A DNA stretch of 64,000 nt, taken from the NCBI GenBank assembly GCA_963575645.1, contig OY754464.1, forward strand, positions 45,188,192 through 45,252,191. Direction: 5' to 3'. The notes below the pieces were generated by a model. The model was not told the origin of the DNA and searched no databases. It saw only the letters and a list, made by a program, of their open reading frames with translations. The stretch is from Xanthostigma xanthostigma (taxonomy: Eukaryota > Arthropoda > Insecta > Raphidioptera > Raphidiidae). The position numbers and the translations under genes were made by a program. This document shows, piece after piece, positions 1 through 13,100 of the stretch (positions within the stretch are counted from its first letter, which is position 1; the number at the start of each line of letters is the position of its first letter).

Positions 1-1255
1 AGGGGCACAATCATCCCCCTTACCCCCAACCCTCCTCGGAGGGTGGGGGCAAATCGATTTTTTTAAATAGCAACCCCCATTTTTTATGACGTATTTTGAT
101 TGAGTTGGCAAAAAAAATACAACTTTCGTTGGAAACTTTTTTTCGAAAATGGAGATCTGTCAAGTTACCGAGATGTCAAAATCAAATTTTTCAAATTTTA
201 ATGGGAAGATAATTGAGAAAATTACAGGTGAAAAATAATTTTTCTTAAGTATTTCATAGACAGGACGGGATTTTCGAGATTTGACAGTTGTCAATAATAT
301 CTATTAATATTTCTGGATCATCTTGGTCGTCATATCGTCGACATCTTTGCCGGTGTACAAATTCACCTCGATCCAGTAAGGTGAGAATGGTATTATGACA
401 GTAAATCTAGTAATTCAACAAAAATCTAGTAAGTGTCAACTGTCAACGTTCGACAGCCTCCGCGCAACGCACATAGGGTAACTCTAATGTCGATGGTCAC
501 ATGAACTTGTTTGTGTTCGTTTCATTTCCCATGAGAGAAAAGTTTTTTTTCACATTATCACCAGCATTATCATCGGTACTGTTATTAAATTGTTAATTAC
601 CGAGAGTGTGGTGTGGAAGAGAATGATTTTGATCCCAAACCCTTTAACTTTGTACATTCATTATTTTACCTTTGTTGAGTGTACATGACAAGTGTCAACT
701 GTCACTTGCTGTGAAAAGTGCAAAGTCTCGTTTGTAACAACTCCAGAACCAGTCGAGTATTTTCGCAAGAGTTCATTCTAGCTGTCAACAATTCTGTCAA
801 CGAAAATTTTGATCCCTCTGTCAAATCTCGAAAACCCCGTCATGTCCATGAAATACTCCTGTATATATTCACACCTTCCCGGCCAACTACCCACTCGGAA
901 TGAACACCATCCGCCGGCTCTGACTCGGTACACTATCAACTGGCATCCAAATTTAAAGTACAGGTTACTTTTTATTCAGTCACCGGGTTAAGATAAGGTT
1001 CCGGTCAAAAGTGACATTAAGGCGAGCAAAGCTATATGTAAAGGTTAGTATTTATATAAATAGCGAAACTTGACAGTAGAAACAAAAAAAAATATTTTTT
1101 TATTTAATCTATTCCCATACAGAAAATTTTGCCAGTAGAATGACATTATGAAGTAGCCCGAATCACTTTAACTTTTGCTACACAGTCATTAAAATTAGGC
1201 AGGCAGTGTGCCCTTTCGATAGATTTTGGATAGACAACAAAAAAATGTTACTTAC
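1..1255 (-). other. Partial second intron of eRF1; no exon seen
   Basis: This stretch starts at the GT donor of the second eRF1 coding exon (1255-1254 on the minus strand) and runs off the left edge. I looked for the rest of eRF1 (from about residue 245) on the minus strand and found no match. Short open frames near 718-991 on the plus strand resemble nothing known. Several short motifs built on 'tgtcaac/gttgaca' recur at 285-300, 435-450, 690-705 and 785-800, but no clear element boundary is visible. Confidence 0.6.
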
Positions 1256-2277
1256 AGGATCAAACATGTCCGACTGACTAAGTTCAGTCTTGAAATCTGC
1301 GCTACCAGCTAATATCAAACCGGCGATATTAGGCTTATCATTTGTGATGAACAGTTGTGTCGCGACCTCTGCTACTTTTCTAACATAATTATGTCTCTTT
1401 TCCATTCTCAATCGAGCAAAACGCAACGCCGACTGACCTCCTCTTCCGTGTTTCTTTGGTAAATCGACTGTGAATTTGTGCAAAACTTCTCGTGTGTTTC
1501 CTTGAAGAGTACCAAACAGAGCACCGTTACCGTCCATTACAATAAAACCGAATTTATTATCATCGGCCAAAAGTGCGGTCAATGCTTCCGTGTGGAATTT
1601 ATTGTCACATAAATACAAAGAGGTATTAATCGGTTTAAAAGGCTCGAAATCGATATTGACTTTCTTTTCTTTCCCTTCATCGGTTACTATCGTTCCACAA
1701 TAAATAACGAGTCCGTTGGGCGGAACTTTTGTATACAATTTCAGTCTGTGCTGTACGGATGTGATTGCACCAAGAACAGAGAGCCTATTTACTCGAGACT
1801 TGATATTCGATGCTGTGCCAAATTCATCAGCCAACATCTTACTGACTCTGGAAATTTGATCTTTCGGTGGAATGATTAGGGAAATCATGCTTGTCCCATT
1901 TCTGTAATTAAAATCGTATTTCAGTTGTTTTTGGTGAGCGTCTATAACCCACAATCGTTCGTTCGGAATTTCCTGTTATAAATTGCCACATGACATTTAA
2001 AAAAATAGGTCGTATTGGACATGGCATCTTCAAAATTGCCCAAACCAATATGGCACCTGGCATTTCCAAGGTCCATCTTTATTATACAAAATAATTCAAC
2101 ATAAACTACGTTCACAGGGCTTTTTTCTGTACATTTCTGTTTGATACGAATACTAAAATAAAAACATTACATATTAGTGACAACAACTCACCCTCGAGCA
2201 AGCTCCAAGCTTTTAATAAGTTTCTTGATTTTCCAAATTTCCACATTACGATCGGCCGACGTTTCTTCGTTGGACAT
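1256..2277 (-). CDS. eRF1: Eukaryotic peptide chain release factor subunit 1 (eRF1), 5' two coding exons
   Basis: eRF1 recognises all three stop codons in the ribosomal A site and triggers peptide release together with the GTPase eRF3. Exon 1 is 2277-2192: ATG at 2277-2275, starting [10 protein letters not shown] and then [15 protein letters not shown], ending GG before GTGAG. Exon 2 is 1901-1256, entered through a ttacag acceptor and left at a GTAAGT donor after SDMFDP. The phases join cleanly (2 nt + 1 nt) to give 244 codons with no stop. The stop-codon-reading motif TASNIKSR and the peptidyl-transferase motif [10 protein letters not shown] are both intact. The family is about 437 residues long, so domain 1 and part of domain 2 are here and domain 3 is off the left edge. 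Near identity to animal eRF1 makes the call secure. The open frame continues past both splice sites, but those extra residues are intronic. Confidence 0.97.
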
Positions 2278-4120
2278 GTTTATTTCTTGATTTTACACAG
2301 TTATGATAAAAAAAATCACTTGAACACAAAAAATATTAAAGAAATCGTAAAAATATGTCTCGTGGCAAAATGGCGCAGTATACTGTAGCAAAAATGTGAG
2401 TCACTTCACAAGTTTATTTCCAACCAAAATAATCCGGATTTTACTGGATCACTTATGTGTACAATTTATCCGTTCACAATTACATTATAGGTAGAACTTC
2501 TAATTAATAGACAAAACACTATTTATGCTTTTATTCCCATTGTACTAATCCGTCTACCATGTGCTTTAGACGGATAACGAGGTGAAAAAGAAAACGTAAA
2601 CCTCTTACGCTACCGACGTCATAATAAAGTTATTGGGATTAAAAAACATACATTCAGTCTAAATAAAAACTCCAAAATATTGACTATGAGGCCATACTAA
2701 TAAATTGGTGTATTAATATGTTCCCATAAATTGTTTTTTATATTTTATTAATTATCTTACAAGTTATAAATTAACAATCGTTTGATACCTTTGGTTATTT
2801 TCTTGGAATTCAAATGGTATGTGATTGGACAGCGAACTACTTTACCGATATGCTAATAAAATATGTAAAGCTGGACGAATACAAACATTGCATGCAAACG
2901 TAAAAGAAAACACTGCAACATATTAAATTCGTCCCAAGAATATTTTGTAACTAGCAAATATTATACTAAAAATCACTTTGATTTCCATTGTCATTTAAGA
3001 TTTTACCTGAAGGCGAAGTCCATGTCTAAATATTCAATATGGCTATCTCTGATATGGCTGACCTATGCGAAGCATTTGCATTGATAGTATACGAGATTTC
3101 GATGTTTTATTTAAAATGTATATTTCCGAGGAAGAAATTTGCCGTTGGTGTGATACTAATCCTTCATAACGTAATTATATTGAAGATAAACAAATCGCGA
3201 GTGCCGGTCAGATCGTAAAAGAAGTTGAATCGTTAGTACAAGCTGTAGTGATAACGTTAACTGTGTTGCTTTCTGCATGCAATCGCCAAATTTGAAAGAG
3301 AATCGAGTGACGTCAACGGTGTATAATTAGCTAACAGCTGTCGATTTTCAATTTAATAAATTAATAATATAGAAATCAAAATTTACACAGCTAGTAATGC
3401 ACAACACATATCATGCTTCTTCGATTTTTCATTGATGTGTATAATTTCCCTAGTTGCAAACAATATAAATATTTACAAAAACACGCGACGCGCAATACTT
3501 TACTATATGAGACCCTACGCACAGGATAGTTCGCTAAAATGCTGAGTAGATGGCGCATGGTCGAAGTAGAGTCCCAATCATTGAGTCAATGGTCCCAATA
3601 CAATACGAAATCTGAAGCTCTTTTCAATTTGGATTTCATAATCCATGTTTTTTTTTGTAAAATTCATATTTAATAAATATGTACCTACAGCTACACTCGA
3701 ATCGCCTATAAATTTGGTTAGATACATTTTAACAATTTACAGAATGAGATTATAGATGCTCGACAAACTTCACTTATATATTTTATTATTATGTAGTTCA
3801 TACATATTATGTATAATGTGTATATATATAAATATTTTTTTTTTTAATATTTTTTAAATACTTGTCTGCCATGGACCATGGAAGCCAGAGAACATACACT
3901 GTCTAAGCTCAGCTTTAATTGCGTCATAAGAAAACAAAACGGAACCGGATATTATTCAAAATTTGTAGAGCGCTAAATACAATTTTGTCTAGGTAATACA
4001 AATATGTCATTTTTATAAATTTAAAGTTAAAAATACATTTTCTATTTATCGTACTTGAAAAATACCGTAATCACAAAAACAGTTTAAACAAGTGAGTCAT
4101 AATCATGTTAATAAATATTT
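2278..4120. promoter_or_regulatory. Divergent intergenic region between eRF1 and SERAC1
   Basis: The two start codons, 2277 (minus) and 4121 (plus), point away from each other, so this 1.84-kb AT-rich stretch must hold both 5' UTRs and both promoters. No TATA box in a convincing position is visible for either gene. An 'aaaatggcgc' motif at about 2367-2376, close to the eRF1 start, resembles the YY1-like ATGGC core common in housekeeping promoters, but this is suggestive only. No coding sequence was recognised. Confidence 0.5.
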
Positions 4121-7100
4121 ATGGCAAATCCAGATTTCAAATTACGTAGAGCGCGTAAAATGTTAACCCTTGCTGGAGCCACATTAATAACCGCAGGGTA
4201 AATTTTTATAATAAATATTTCGCTTCCTACTTGATAAAAATGTAATTAATTTGTTAAGTTAAATTTAAGGCTTATGTTAATATAATATTAAAATAAAATT
4301 TAATATATTTCGCTACTTTAAGCTGTATTTGTAATTTTAACCTATAATTTATGTGACAATTTTTATCAGACGCTCAATTATAGCTAAGATCATTAACGTC
4401 AACATATTCGATTCAATGGTGTGACTGGATGCTCTTAATTCATTTATTAAACGTTCTTTGTGTTTTAGAATTGGTTGGGTGGCATACGAAATACGAAAAA
4501 CACAAAATGTCATCAATAATGCTTTCGATCCAAAAGTTCTTGATCAACTCGACACTAGCACAACCAGCTCTGTGCCACATACAACATATATTTACAACAA
4601 CTCAAGCCAGCCCTCGTTGTGGTCGATTATTCGAAGTTCTTTCGCTACAATGTATTCGTATCGTTTACTCGAGATGACAAAAAATGAAAATTTGGATTTT
4701 AGATTGAGATCGATTCGTTCGCTAGCTAAAATGGATTATTTGTCTGATTGGGATTATCGGTAAGAACTGTGATAAGAGTAACCAAGCTAGTCAAGATGAT
4801 GCTATGCATGTGGCATTTCCTTAGTTCGTCTCAGTTCCCAGATTTCTATCCGAGAATTGACGAAAGAATCAATTATTATTTTAGTAATTCATTCATCTCA
4901 TTTTACATTCCTCGCAAAAAAATTTTTGACTTGAAAATTACAATTCAAATATTTTCAGACATATTGCTCAAATGTGCAATGAAGTTACTGCTGTTGGTTT
5001 GGCACGTTCAGAAAATGTTGATTTGAGATTTTTTTTACCTCCACCGTACAGACCAATATCGCCAAATTATGAGAAACTTATAAAATGTGTGAAAACTTTC
5101 ATAAGAAAACTTAACGAACGCTCGGCACATCCCTGCTTGGTTTATTTTATCGATAAAACGTTTCAGGTAATTAAAATACAATCTTAGAAAACATAAGCAG
5201 GATAAACGGGACATCTGTCTGTAACTTCGTTTTCCTGTGTTGAGCGGGGGAACGCGTGTCCATAAATTTTTATTGTTTGCAACATCACTTGATAATGTCT
5301 GAACCGATTTCCACTAAACGTATTACGCTCAGTGGGTATCTATATGAATATAGAATACTTTTTGTCTTAGTAAGCTCACTTTAAGATAAGGTTTATGTAA
5401 AAATTGCACGTGCAGAAGGTTATAAATGATTAGTATGTCTAGTAGTGATAAAAGATATATCAAGTTACTTATTTCATTGTCAGATGGCAGCGAGAGCTTA
5501 GACATTTTATATACCACTTTGAAAGTCGTTTTGAAATAAAAACTATTTCTACTTTTTTTTAGGATAAAAGTCAGATTGTTGATAATGATAGCACTTCGCT
5601 TGAAGTGTCTAAAGAATTTGTTCCGACAAATGATGTTTTGTTTATGTGTTTAAAATCTGTTTTACATCATTCGGCTATCCGAGATAATGCCAAGGACATA
5701 GTAATGTTAAACGGACTACCGCTGTTAATGGAAATTCATCAACGGTACAAAGATAATCCAGAAGTGTCTATTATTCTGGCAAAAATTATTTCTAATATAT
5801 CTGTATACCCAGAATTTTTGAAAAGTCTTTTTGGATCAGGTAACTTCGATAACATTGTTTATTGTGGATTATACTTTGTTCTAAGAGTGACAAAATGTGT
5901 TGAGCTTTTTTGAAACAACCCAGTTTATTATTAAACACAAATCCATGCATATTGTATATTATAGACGCCCAACAACAGAGCGTCTTAATTACAGCTGCCA
6001 ACTTTGTAAATCGGTTTGTTGGGATTCTATGTAAAAAAATCGGAACTAACAATGCTAAAAAAAGAAAATGCTTATTACTTTACTTCCTTAGGTAATTTAC
6101 AAAGTCAAGCAAAACAAAGCACAACAGAAACAGTTAAAATGTACTTTCAAACCCCATTTTAAATTCAATTTTCGTAATAGATGAAATAATTTATTTATTC
6201 ATTAAGGCATTACATAAAACGATTCATTTGTATTTCCCCTCTATGAATAGTTTGAATATTTAACGCAAACGTTAAACGGTCCGAACTCACTTAAGAAGTT
6301 CATTTCAAAAATCTATAAATTTTTTCATTAACTAACACAAAAATAAAACATTAAAGGTGCATCGGCCATATGATCATTAGCACTGTTCTATATTTTTATT
6401 TTGTAAAGAAATATAATGAAGCTATTGCAATATTTTTTTTAAAGGTTGGATCGGCGTTCTAGCAAAATGGGTAAAATCTCCCGATATAAGAATATCTGCA
6501 CCAGCCGCCAGGTCATTGGCAAATTTAGATTCTGACGAACATATTGACAGCAAATACCCCAGCAAGGTGTACCTGCTACACCCGATGTATCGTAAGAAAC
6601 AAAACATCGACGTGGACGTTGTCCTGGTTCATGGTTTGCTCGGCGGTCTGTTCTACACTTGGAGGAAACGGGACCAAAGCACTGGCAGTATAGGTTTACT
6701 CGGTAAGAAGGGCCAACAACAAAATGAAAATGGTGAGCATCGGTCTCTTTAATTTTCTGAATGGAATGGATTGTCTTCGTGTCGCTGTGTTGTGCACCAT
6801 TTGATTTATTTTGATTTATTTTTGTTATTACTTAGTACTTATTAATTATTATTACCATAGATTTGTTATTTATTACTATGTGTACCTAAAAAATCGAGTA
6901 CTTACTGGTCAAGTAGTAAAGTAAAGATTTTTAAGTGTTTTTGGGTCGCTGATTTGAAATTTGAAATGGATCAAACATGGCTGAACAAAATTTTGGAAAA
7001 TGTAACTTATATAATATCGACATGAATATGACTTCTAGTTTTTTTTATTTAAGAAAAAAAAAATAAAGATTTTGTTTACTTCTTTTTTGGTAACTGGGTA

Positions 7101-10100
7101 AAAAAAGTCTAATGCTGGGTTGCAGAAAGGATAAAGTTGATTTGACAATGACCTTAAATTGTGATCACAAAATTACAGTTTTCATACACCAGGAGCAGTC
7201 TAATGTCGTATTCAAATTCTCTGTCATCTAGATTCTAGAACATTAGATTGTACTTACACAAAAACAAATGATTCTTCTACGTAGAAAAGGATCGCTTTTC
7301 TTGCTAAATTTTGATCAAAAAGTGTAGAAAAACGTTGTTTTGAAGTAGAAACTACAAAAGCGATGCTTAATTCATGCATACACATAGTTTAAGAAAAATA
7401 TCGTTTCAATCGATCAATTATTTTTCTAGCAGGATCAATTTAAAACTCTACAAAGAATGTTCTCAATCTAAAGTAATTTTCAAATAAGATTTTTTGACGA
7501 CCCTTTCTGCAACCCAACATAAAAAAGTAAAAGCAGTGGCGGATTTACAGATTTGCCGCCTGTAGGCTATTTAATTTTTTGCCTCCTCTGAATTTTGATA
7601 CCTTAGTCCACAATCATATCAATTACATTTTCTATCAATAAAATTCCAACTTTATGATTTGTGCTCCATCATCCTCGTTACTTCAACTTTTCCCGTATGG
7701 TTAGTATCATTGAGGACTAAGGTACCCTGTCAGATCCTTGATTACTTTAGTCAGTATTTTTTACGCATAAAGAAATAATTTTCTGAAACTAAATTTGACA
7801 ATTTGCTGCAGCAATCATGATTAGACCATCGATATTATATCAAGATTGAATTGTGTAAGCAGATCTCATAATAATTAGGTACATGGAGAAAAAATTATAG
7901 TAATTATCAGTGAAGAAAATATGTAAAAATAATTAAATTTCGATTATAATATCGATTCGCTATTGCGATATTCTAAAATTGCATGATCAATAAAGTATAT
8001 TTTACAAAGCGTTTAGTCATTGTTCATGTAGAGATGTTGAAATATTTAGTATTTAGCACTGTATATAGGGCTATATTTCGATTTTTGTTGAATATTTTAA
8101 TTTGTCTCCAATTTTCGAAATTCGTATTTTGTGTGTATAATATATTTTTTTTAATTTTATAAATCGAAATAAAAAATGTATGAAATAAATCTGCCGCCCC
8201 TTAAAATTTGCCGCCCTAGGCTTCAGCCCACTCAGCCTGCTAGTAAATCCGCCACTGAGTAAAAGCATTACTAAAAATTTGTTTATGCAGAATTGATTGT
8301 TTTACTTGCAGTTGTTATTGTTTTTTTTATGTATCATTGCTTGTTTTAATCGTCTATTTGACATTTCTGTTTTTTAATGTGTGTATTTCAGTCTGTATGC
8401 GCTCAACTAATTTTATATTATTTTTAATGATCAGACAGCCTTGCAAGTGGCGATGAACAAATAGTAGATATGAACAGAGTAAGTGATCCAAAAACTCGAG
8501 AATATTTGCAAGTACTTCAAGACACTAAAGAAAGTGACTTGGAAACGTTCGGAAAAGATTTTGAAATGGTTATGTATGACTGTCCAGAAAATGCGAAAGG
8601 TGACAATGGAGAATATTCTTATCCGGAGTAAGTTATCGATTCTGAATCTTACAAAGAGAGAACGAAGCAGTAGACCAGTCATATTTTACATTCGAAATTG
8701 CAATAATTGCAATAAACTTGCTTTTTTGATATGTTGTTTGGATACACCTGGATAGTATTTATCCATATTTGCAGCACTCTGAAATGTGAGCGCGCTCAGT
8801 TATTGCTGAAAAACCGCAATTTTTTCGGACTTTTTTTTAGTTTTGTGCAAAAAACCACATAGGAAGGCTCTGACGAGGAAGTCACTATTACTTTTTTTAA
8901 AGTAGACAAAATTCCCGACAGTTCGAACCCTAATTCAATTTTCTAGGTCCAATAGCACTCAAGATACAGGTTTCCCAATATTCGTAATTTTTTTCCAAAA
9001 AGTTGAAAAAGGGAAAGTGGCCAATTTTCAACCAAAATATCAGGTATAATGAGGTATCTACGGAAAAATTCATGAGAAATGAAGTTGTAGCAAATTTAAT
9101 TATCTTAATTATTAGACTATAGGTGTGTCCGTAGACGTGATAGTTCGTTCGATGACGACCATAAACCAAACAAACCTAAAATTGAGTGTTAAGGGGAAGT
9201 TACAATAATATTACTAGAAGTTTTCTCTATGTGTTTATTATTAAGTTACATGCCAATTTAAATTTACTACAAGTTAAAGAAAAAAGAAAATAAACAAATA
9301 TAATTATTATAAAAACTAATATCATAGATAAACGTATTATACTTAGGAAGATTCGTAACCTAGTTAACCAAAATGAGACCACTTTTATATAGTAAACCTC
9401 TTACGTTTCATACCCCTGGCCCACAAACTGAATGTTGTTTTGTGCTTCCACCTACATTATGGTTAAACTAAAAGTTCAGATAATCTTAAAGCTACCTCTA
9501 TACTGATCCTAATTACGCGCTCAATGGTTTATAAATTGTTAAAAACCATCAATGTTTTTTTTTTATTTTTGACGTAGGTATGTGATAATTTTAGTTTTCC
9601 GTGACGACAGTTCCGTTTGTTTCAAATCATAGAAACGCCGCGTAAACAACGGCACAAATAAATTTCTAAAATAAATAAAAAAACCAAATTTAATTCAAAT
9701 TTTATTTCGAATAGTCGTGGTAACGTTTTTTTAGTCTGTTTCACATTTTAATCAAAATCATGAATACGAATTCATTTTAATTAATAATAATTTAAGACAA
9801 TTTATTATTCATCAAGGATCATTTCAACTTTACAAATAGGTACTGACATATTTTGTCAATAGAAATAAAATAAAATTTCTACTAACGTATGCAGTGACGT
9901 GTATAATGGCTAGTAATAAACATTTTGATATTTGAATCTTTGATTAACGTCTCATTAGTACTCTTCAATAAATAAATTATCGACCAATTTTTCAGACAAT
10001 TATATTGACAAAAATATATAATTATAATTCAATAAATTTATTGAATTATAATTATATATTTTTGTCAATATAGGTAATTGTCTGAAAAATTGGTCGATAA

Positions 10101-13100
10101 TTTATTATAATTTATTATTATTTATATAATAAAATTGTCAGAAAAATTGATCCCAATTACTCGCTCAATGGTTTATAAATTGTTAAAAACCATCAATTTT
10201 ATTTTTTTTTTGACGTTATGTGATAAATGATAATTTACAGTTTTCCGTGACGACAGTTGCCAGTTTGTTTCAAACCATAGAAACGCCACGTAAACAACGG
10301 CACTTAAATTTCTAAATAAATGTAAAAAACCAAATAGGTATAATTCAAAATTTTTGAATTTTCAAATTTGATTTTGAATAGTCGTGGTAACATTTTTTTT
10401 AGTCTGTTTCACAGTTTAATCAAAATCATGGATACGAATCATTTTAATAATTTAAAAAAATTCATTATTCGTCAAAGATCTTTTCAACTTTAAGACATAT
10501 TAAAGGTAATCTGTAAAAACTTAATCCCGGTGAATTTCGTCTACAATTTTTACAGTTAACATAACTGCACGAATTACTAACACAAGCCATTATTGAAAAA
10601 TTCTCGGAAATGAAATAAGAAATAATTTTTTGACACAATTTATGAACGTACCGACAGAATTTTTTCAAATCATACATAAGGCTGTTTATATTTTAAAACC
10701 ATGAATACGAATTTAAAAAAAAATAGTCGAACATTCTCTTTATTATATTTCTGGACTATAGATACCAAAAAAATATCATCTCTGAAAAATCTTTAAAAAA
10801 AAAATTCAACTGTCAGGCCGTTAAATAATTAATCATATATTTTTTCACCTACGGATTTTAACAAATTTATAACATGTAATACAGGGTGCATTTTTTGTCC
10901 ACTTTGGTTATGTATTCTACTCTATAATAATTGTGAATGACATATTATTTTGTAGCATCGAAGATCATGTCAATTATTTTATTATGGGAGAAGTACAGTG
11001 TCGGTATAAGCATCTAATTAATTAAGATAATAAAAATAATTTAAAATGAAATACATAATCTTATTTCTTGAATTTATATTTTTGTTCGGATTTTTTTGAC
11101 TCAACATCAGAAAATGTCACCGCGGGATATTGTACAATACAGTTGAATGACGGAAGAGGATCTTTGAAGAACAAATGTAATTATGATGCTGGTCACTAGA
11201 GGACCAAATTGCCAGCACAATTCACTACGGAAAACATATGTAGTTATGATGCTAGTCACCAGACGGCCGAACCATTATCAGCACAATTCACTATGGAAAC
11301 TCTACATATTCTACACTCGCAGATTAAAAAAATTTAGCTTATGATGCTCGTCAATAGGTGGCCACCTAGCGGCGAGCATCATAAGTGGTCTCATTTTGGT
11401 TAACTAGGATACTTATCTTCCTAAGTATAATACGTTTATCTATGCTAATATTTAAAAAACCTTATATAATTTTACATATAACTAAGCTCACCACCACTGT
11501 TGGGCTTAGGTTAACCTACGCGTCTTCTTTGATTAACGTCTGATTAGAACTCTTCAATAAATAAAATTATCGACCAATTTTTTAGACAAATATATTAACA
11601 AAAAATATATAAATTCAATACATTAACGTTTTGGTCCAGATAAAATTCGATCAAAGTTTTTTAATATCGAAATATTGAAAAAATAATAACAAACCGTGTT
11701 ATTATTTTTTCAATATTTCGATATTAAAAAACTTTGAGCGAATTTTATTAAAAACTAATTATTAATTAATTTTTATATTTTTTATAACAGTTCTGAAAAA
11801 GGTCCAAATCAGGACCGAACCGTTAATGTATTGAATTTATATATTTTTGGTTAATATACCTACTTGTCTGAAAAATTGGTCGATATTTTTATTTATTGAT
11901 TAATTATTGTTGTATCATATTATGTTGAAGGGACTTAACAAAATATCGCCAAGAAATGGAAGATGGACTAAATGCTACTCAGTGTTGGCCCAAAGATTGG
12001 TTGCCGAAAGATTGTCAGAATATACGTATTATCGGTCTTAATTATGACACTAATATTTCCATGTGGGTTCCGGTATGTCCGGAGCAAAATATCAAAATGA
12101 CTTTGAATGAACGCAGTGACGATTTCACCGAAAAACTGCTTTTGGCTGGAATCGGCAAAAAACCAATTATCTGGATAACACATTCAATGGGAGGGCTTTT
12201 AGTGAAGAATATTCTAGTCAACGGTAAAAGTATTATATTAATGGCCTTGTTAACGGTGACTTTTGTGAAAAAATAGTGGTTATCAAATTTGTAGCTTAGA
12301 AAATTGACTACAAAAAACAGAGTATTACTTTTTAAAGTGAAACTTTTATTCTATCGCCCCGAATTTTTCTGGCCGTCTGTTGCATGTCGCATTACAGGCG
12401 GCCGCTGAGTAGGGGTAAAGTGAAATGTGTTCGGAGTAGGCGCTCGGTAGAGCAGCCAAGGCCAATATGGCGGCGCCCATGGTTAGCATCAGCTGACCGT
12501 GTAGTATGTATAACACATAGTCAGTCTGTCATGCGGGCAAGTGCTGTACAGTGTTTACATGTTTTTATTCGTGTATTCATGTGAATATTGTTGTTTATAA
12601 TTAATCGTGATGGATAAATGTCTACAATCCAACGCCTACAATCCAATAAAAGTTTCACTTGCGTCGTGGTTTCTTAAAACCACACAACTGTTTTTTTATA
12701 AGACTAACAGTTTTCAATAAAATTTGAATTAAAAAGCTGTAACGTGCATGTTTCTTTTATGATACATGCACTCTTTTCAACACCACCTTTGAGATAGAGT
12801 AGTCCAGTTAAAAAATGGCTCAAAAGTGGGTGCAGAGTATGTGAACAGGATCCTAAGCGATTCCTTCGAAACTTGTTCAGGGCTCTTAGGGAGTGAACAT
12901 ATTAAAAGTCCTGACGTTTAGGAGGTGAGCCGGAGGTACAGAGGCGCAAAAAAGGTACCACTTTTGGGTTTTTAGCTTATATCTCAAAAAAACGGTACGT
13001 CACCAGGGAAAACATTTCTAATGCCAAATGAAAGCTCATAAAATTTTTTACAACTTTCATTCTATACACTTTTTTAAAAATCTCAACCGCTTTTGAGCTA

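Noticed and set aside
718-991. Small plus-strand genes in the eRF1 intron
   Set aside because: Short overlapping frames without domains, splice context or composition shift.
1902-1954. eRF1 starting at [10 protein letters not shown] in the long minus-strand frame
   Set aside because: These residues are intronic; a proper acceptor at 1902 and an upstream exon (2277-2192) give the conserved N-terminus.
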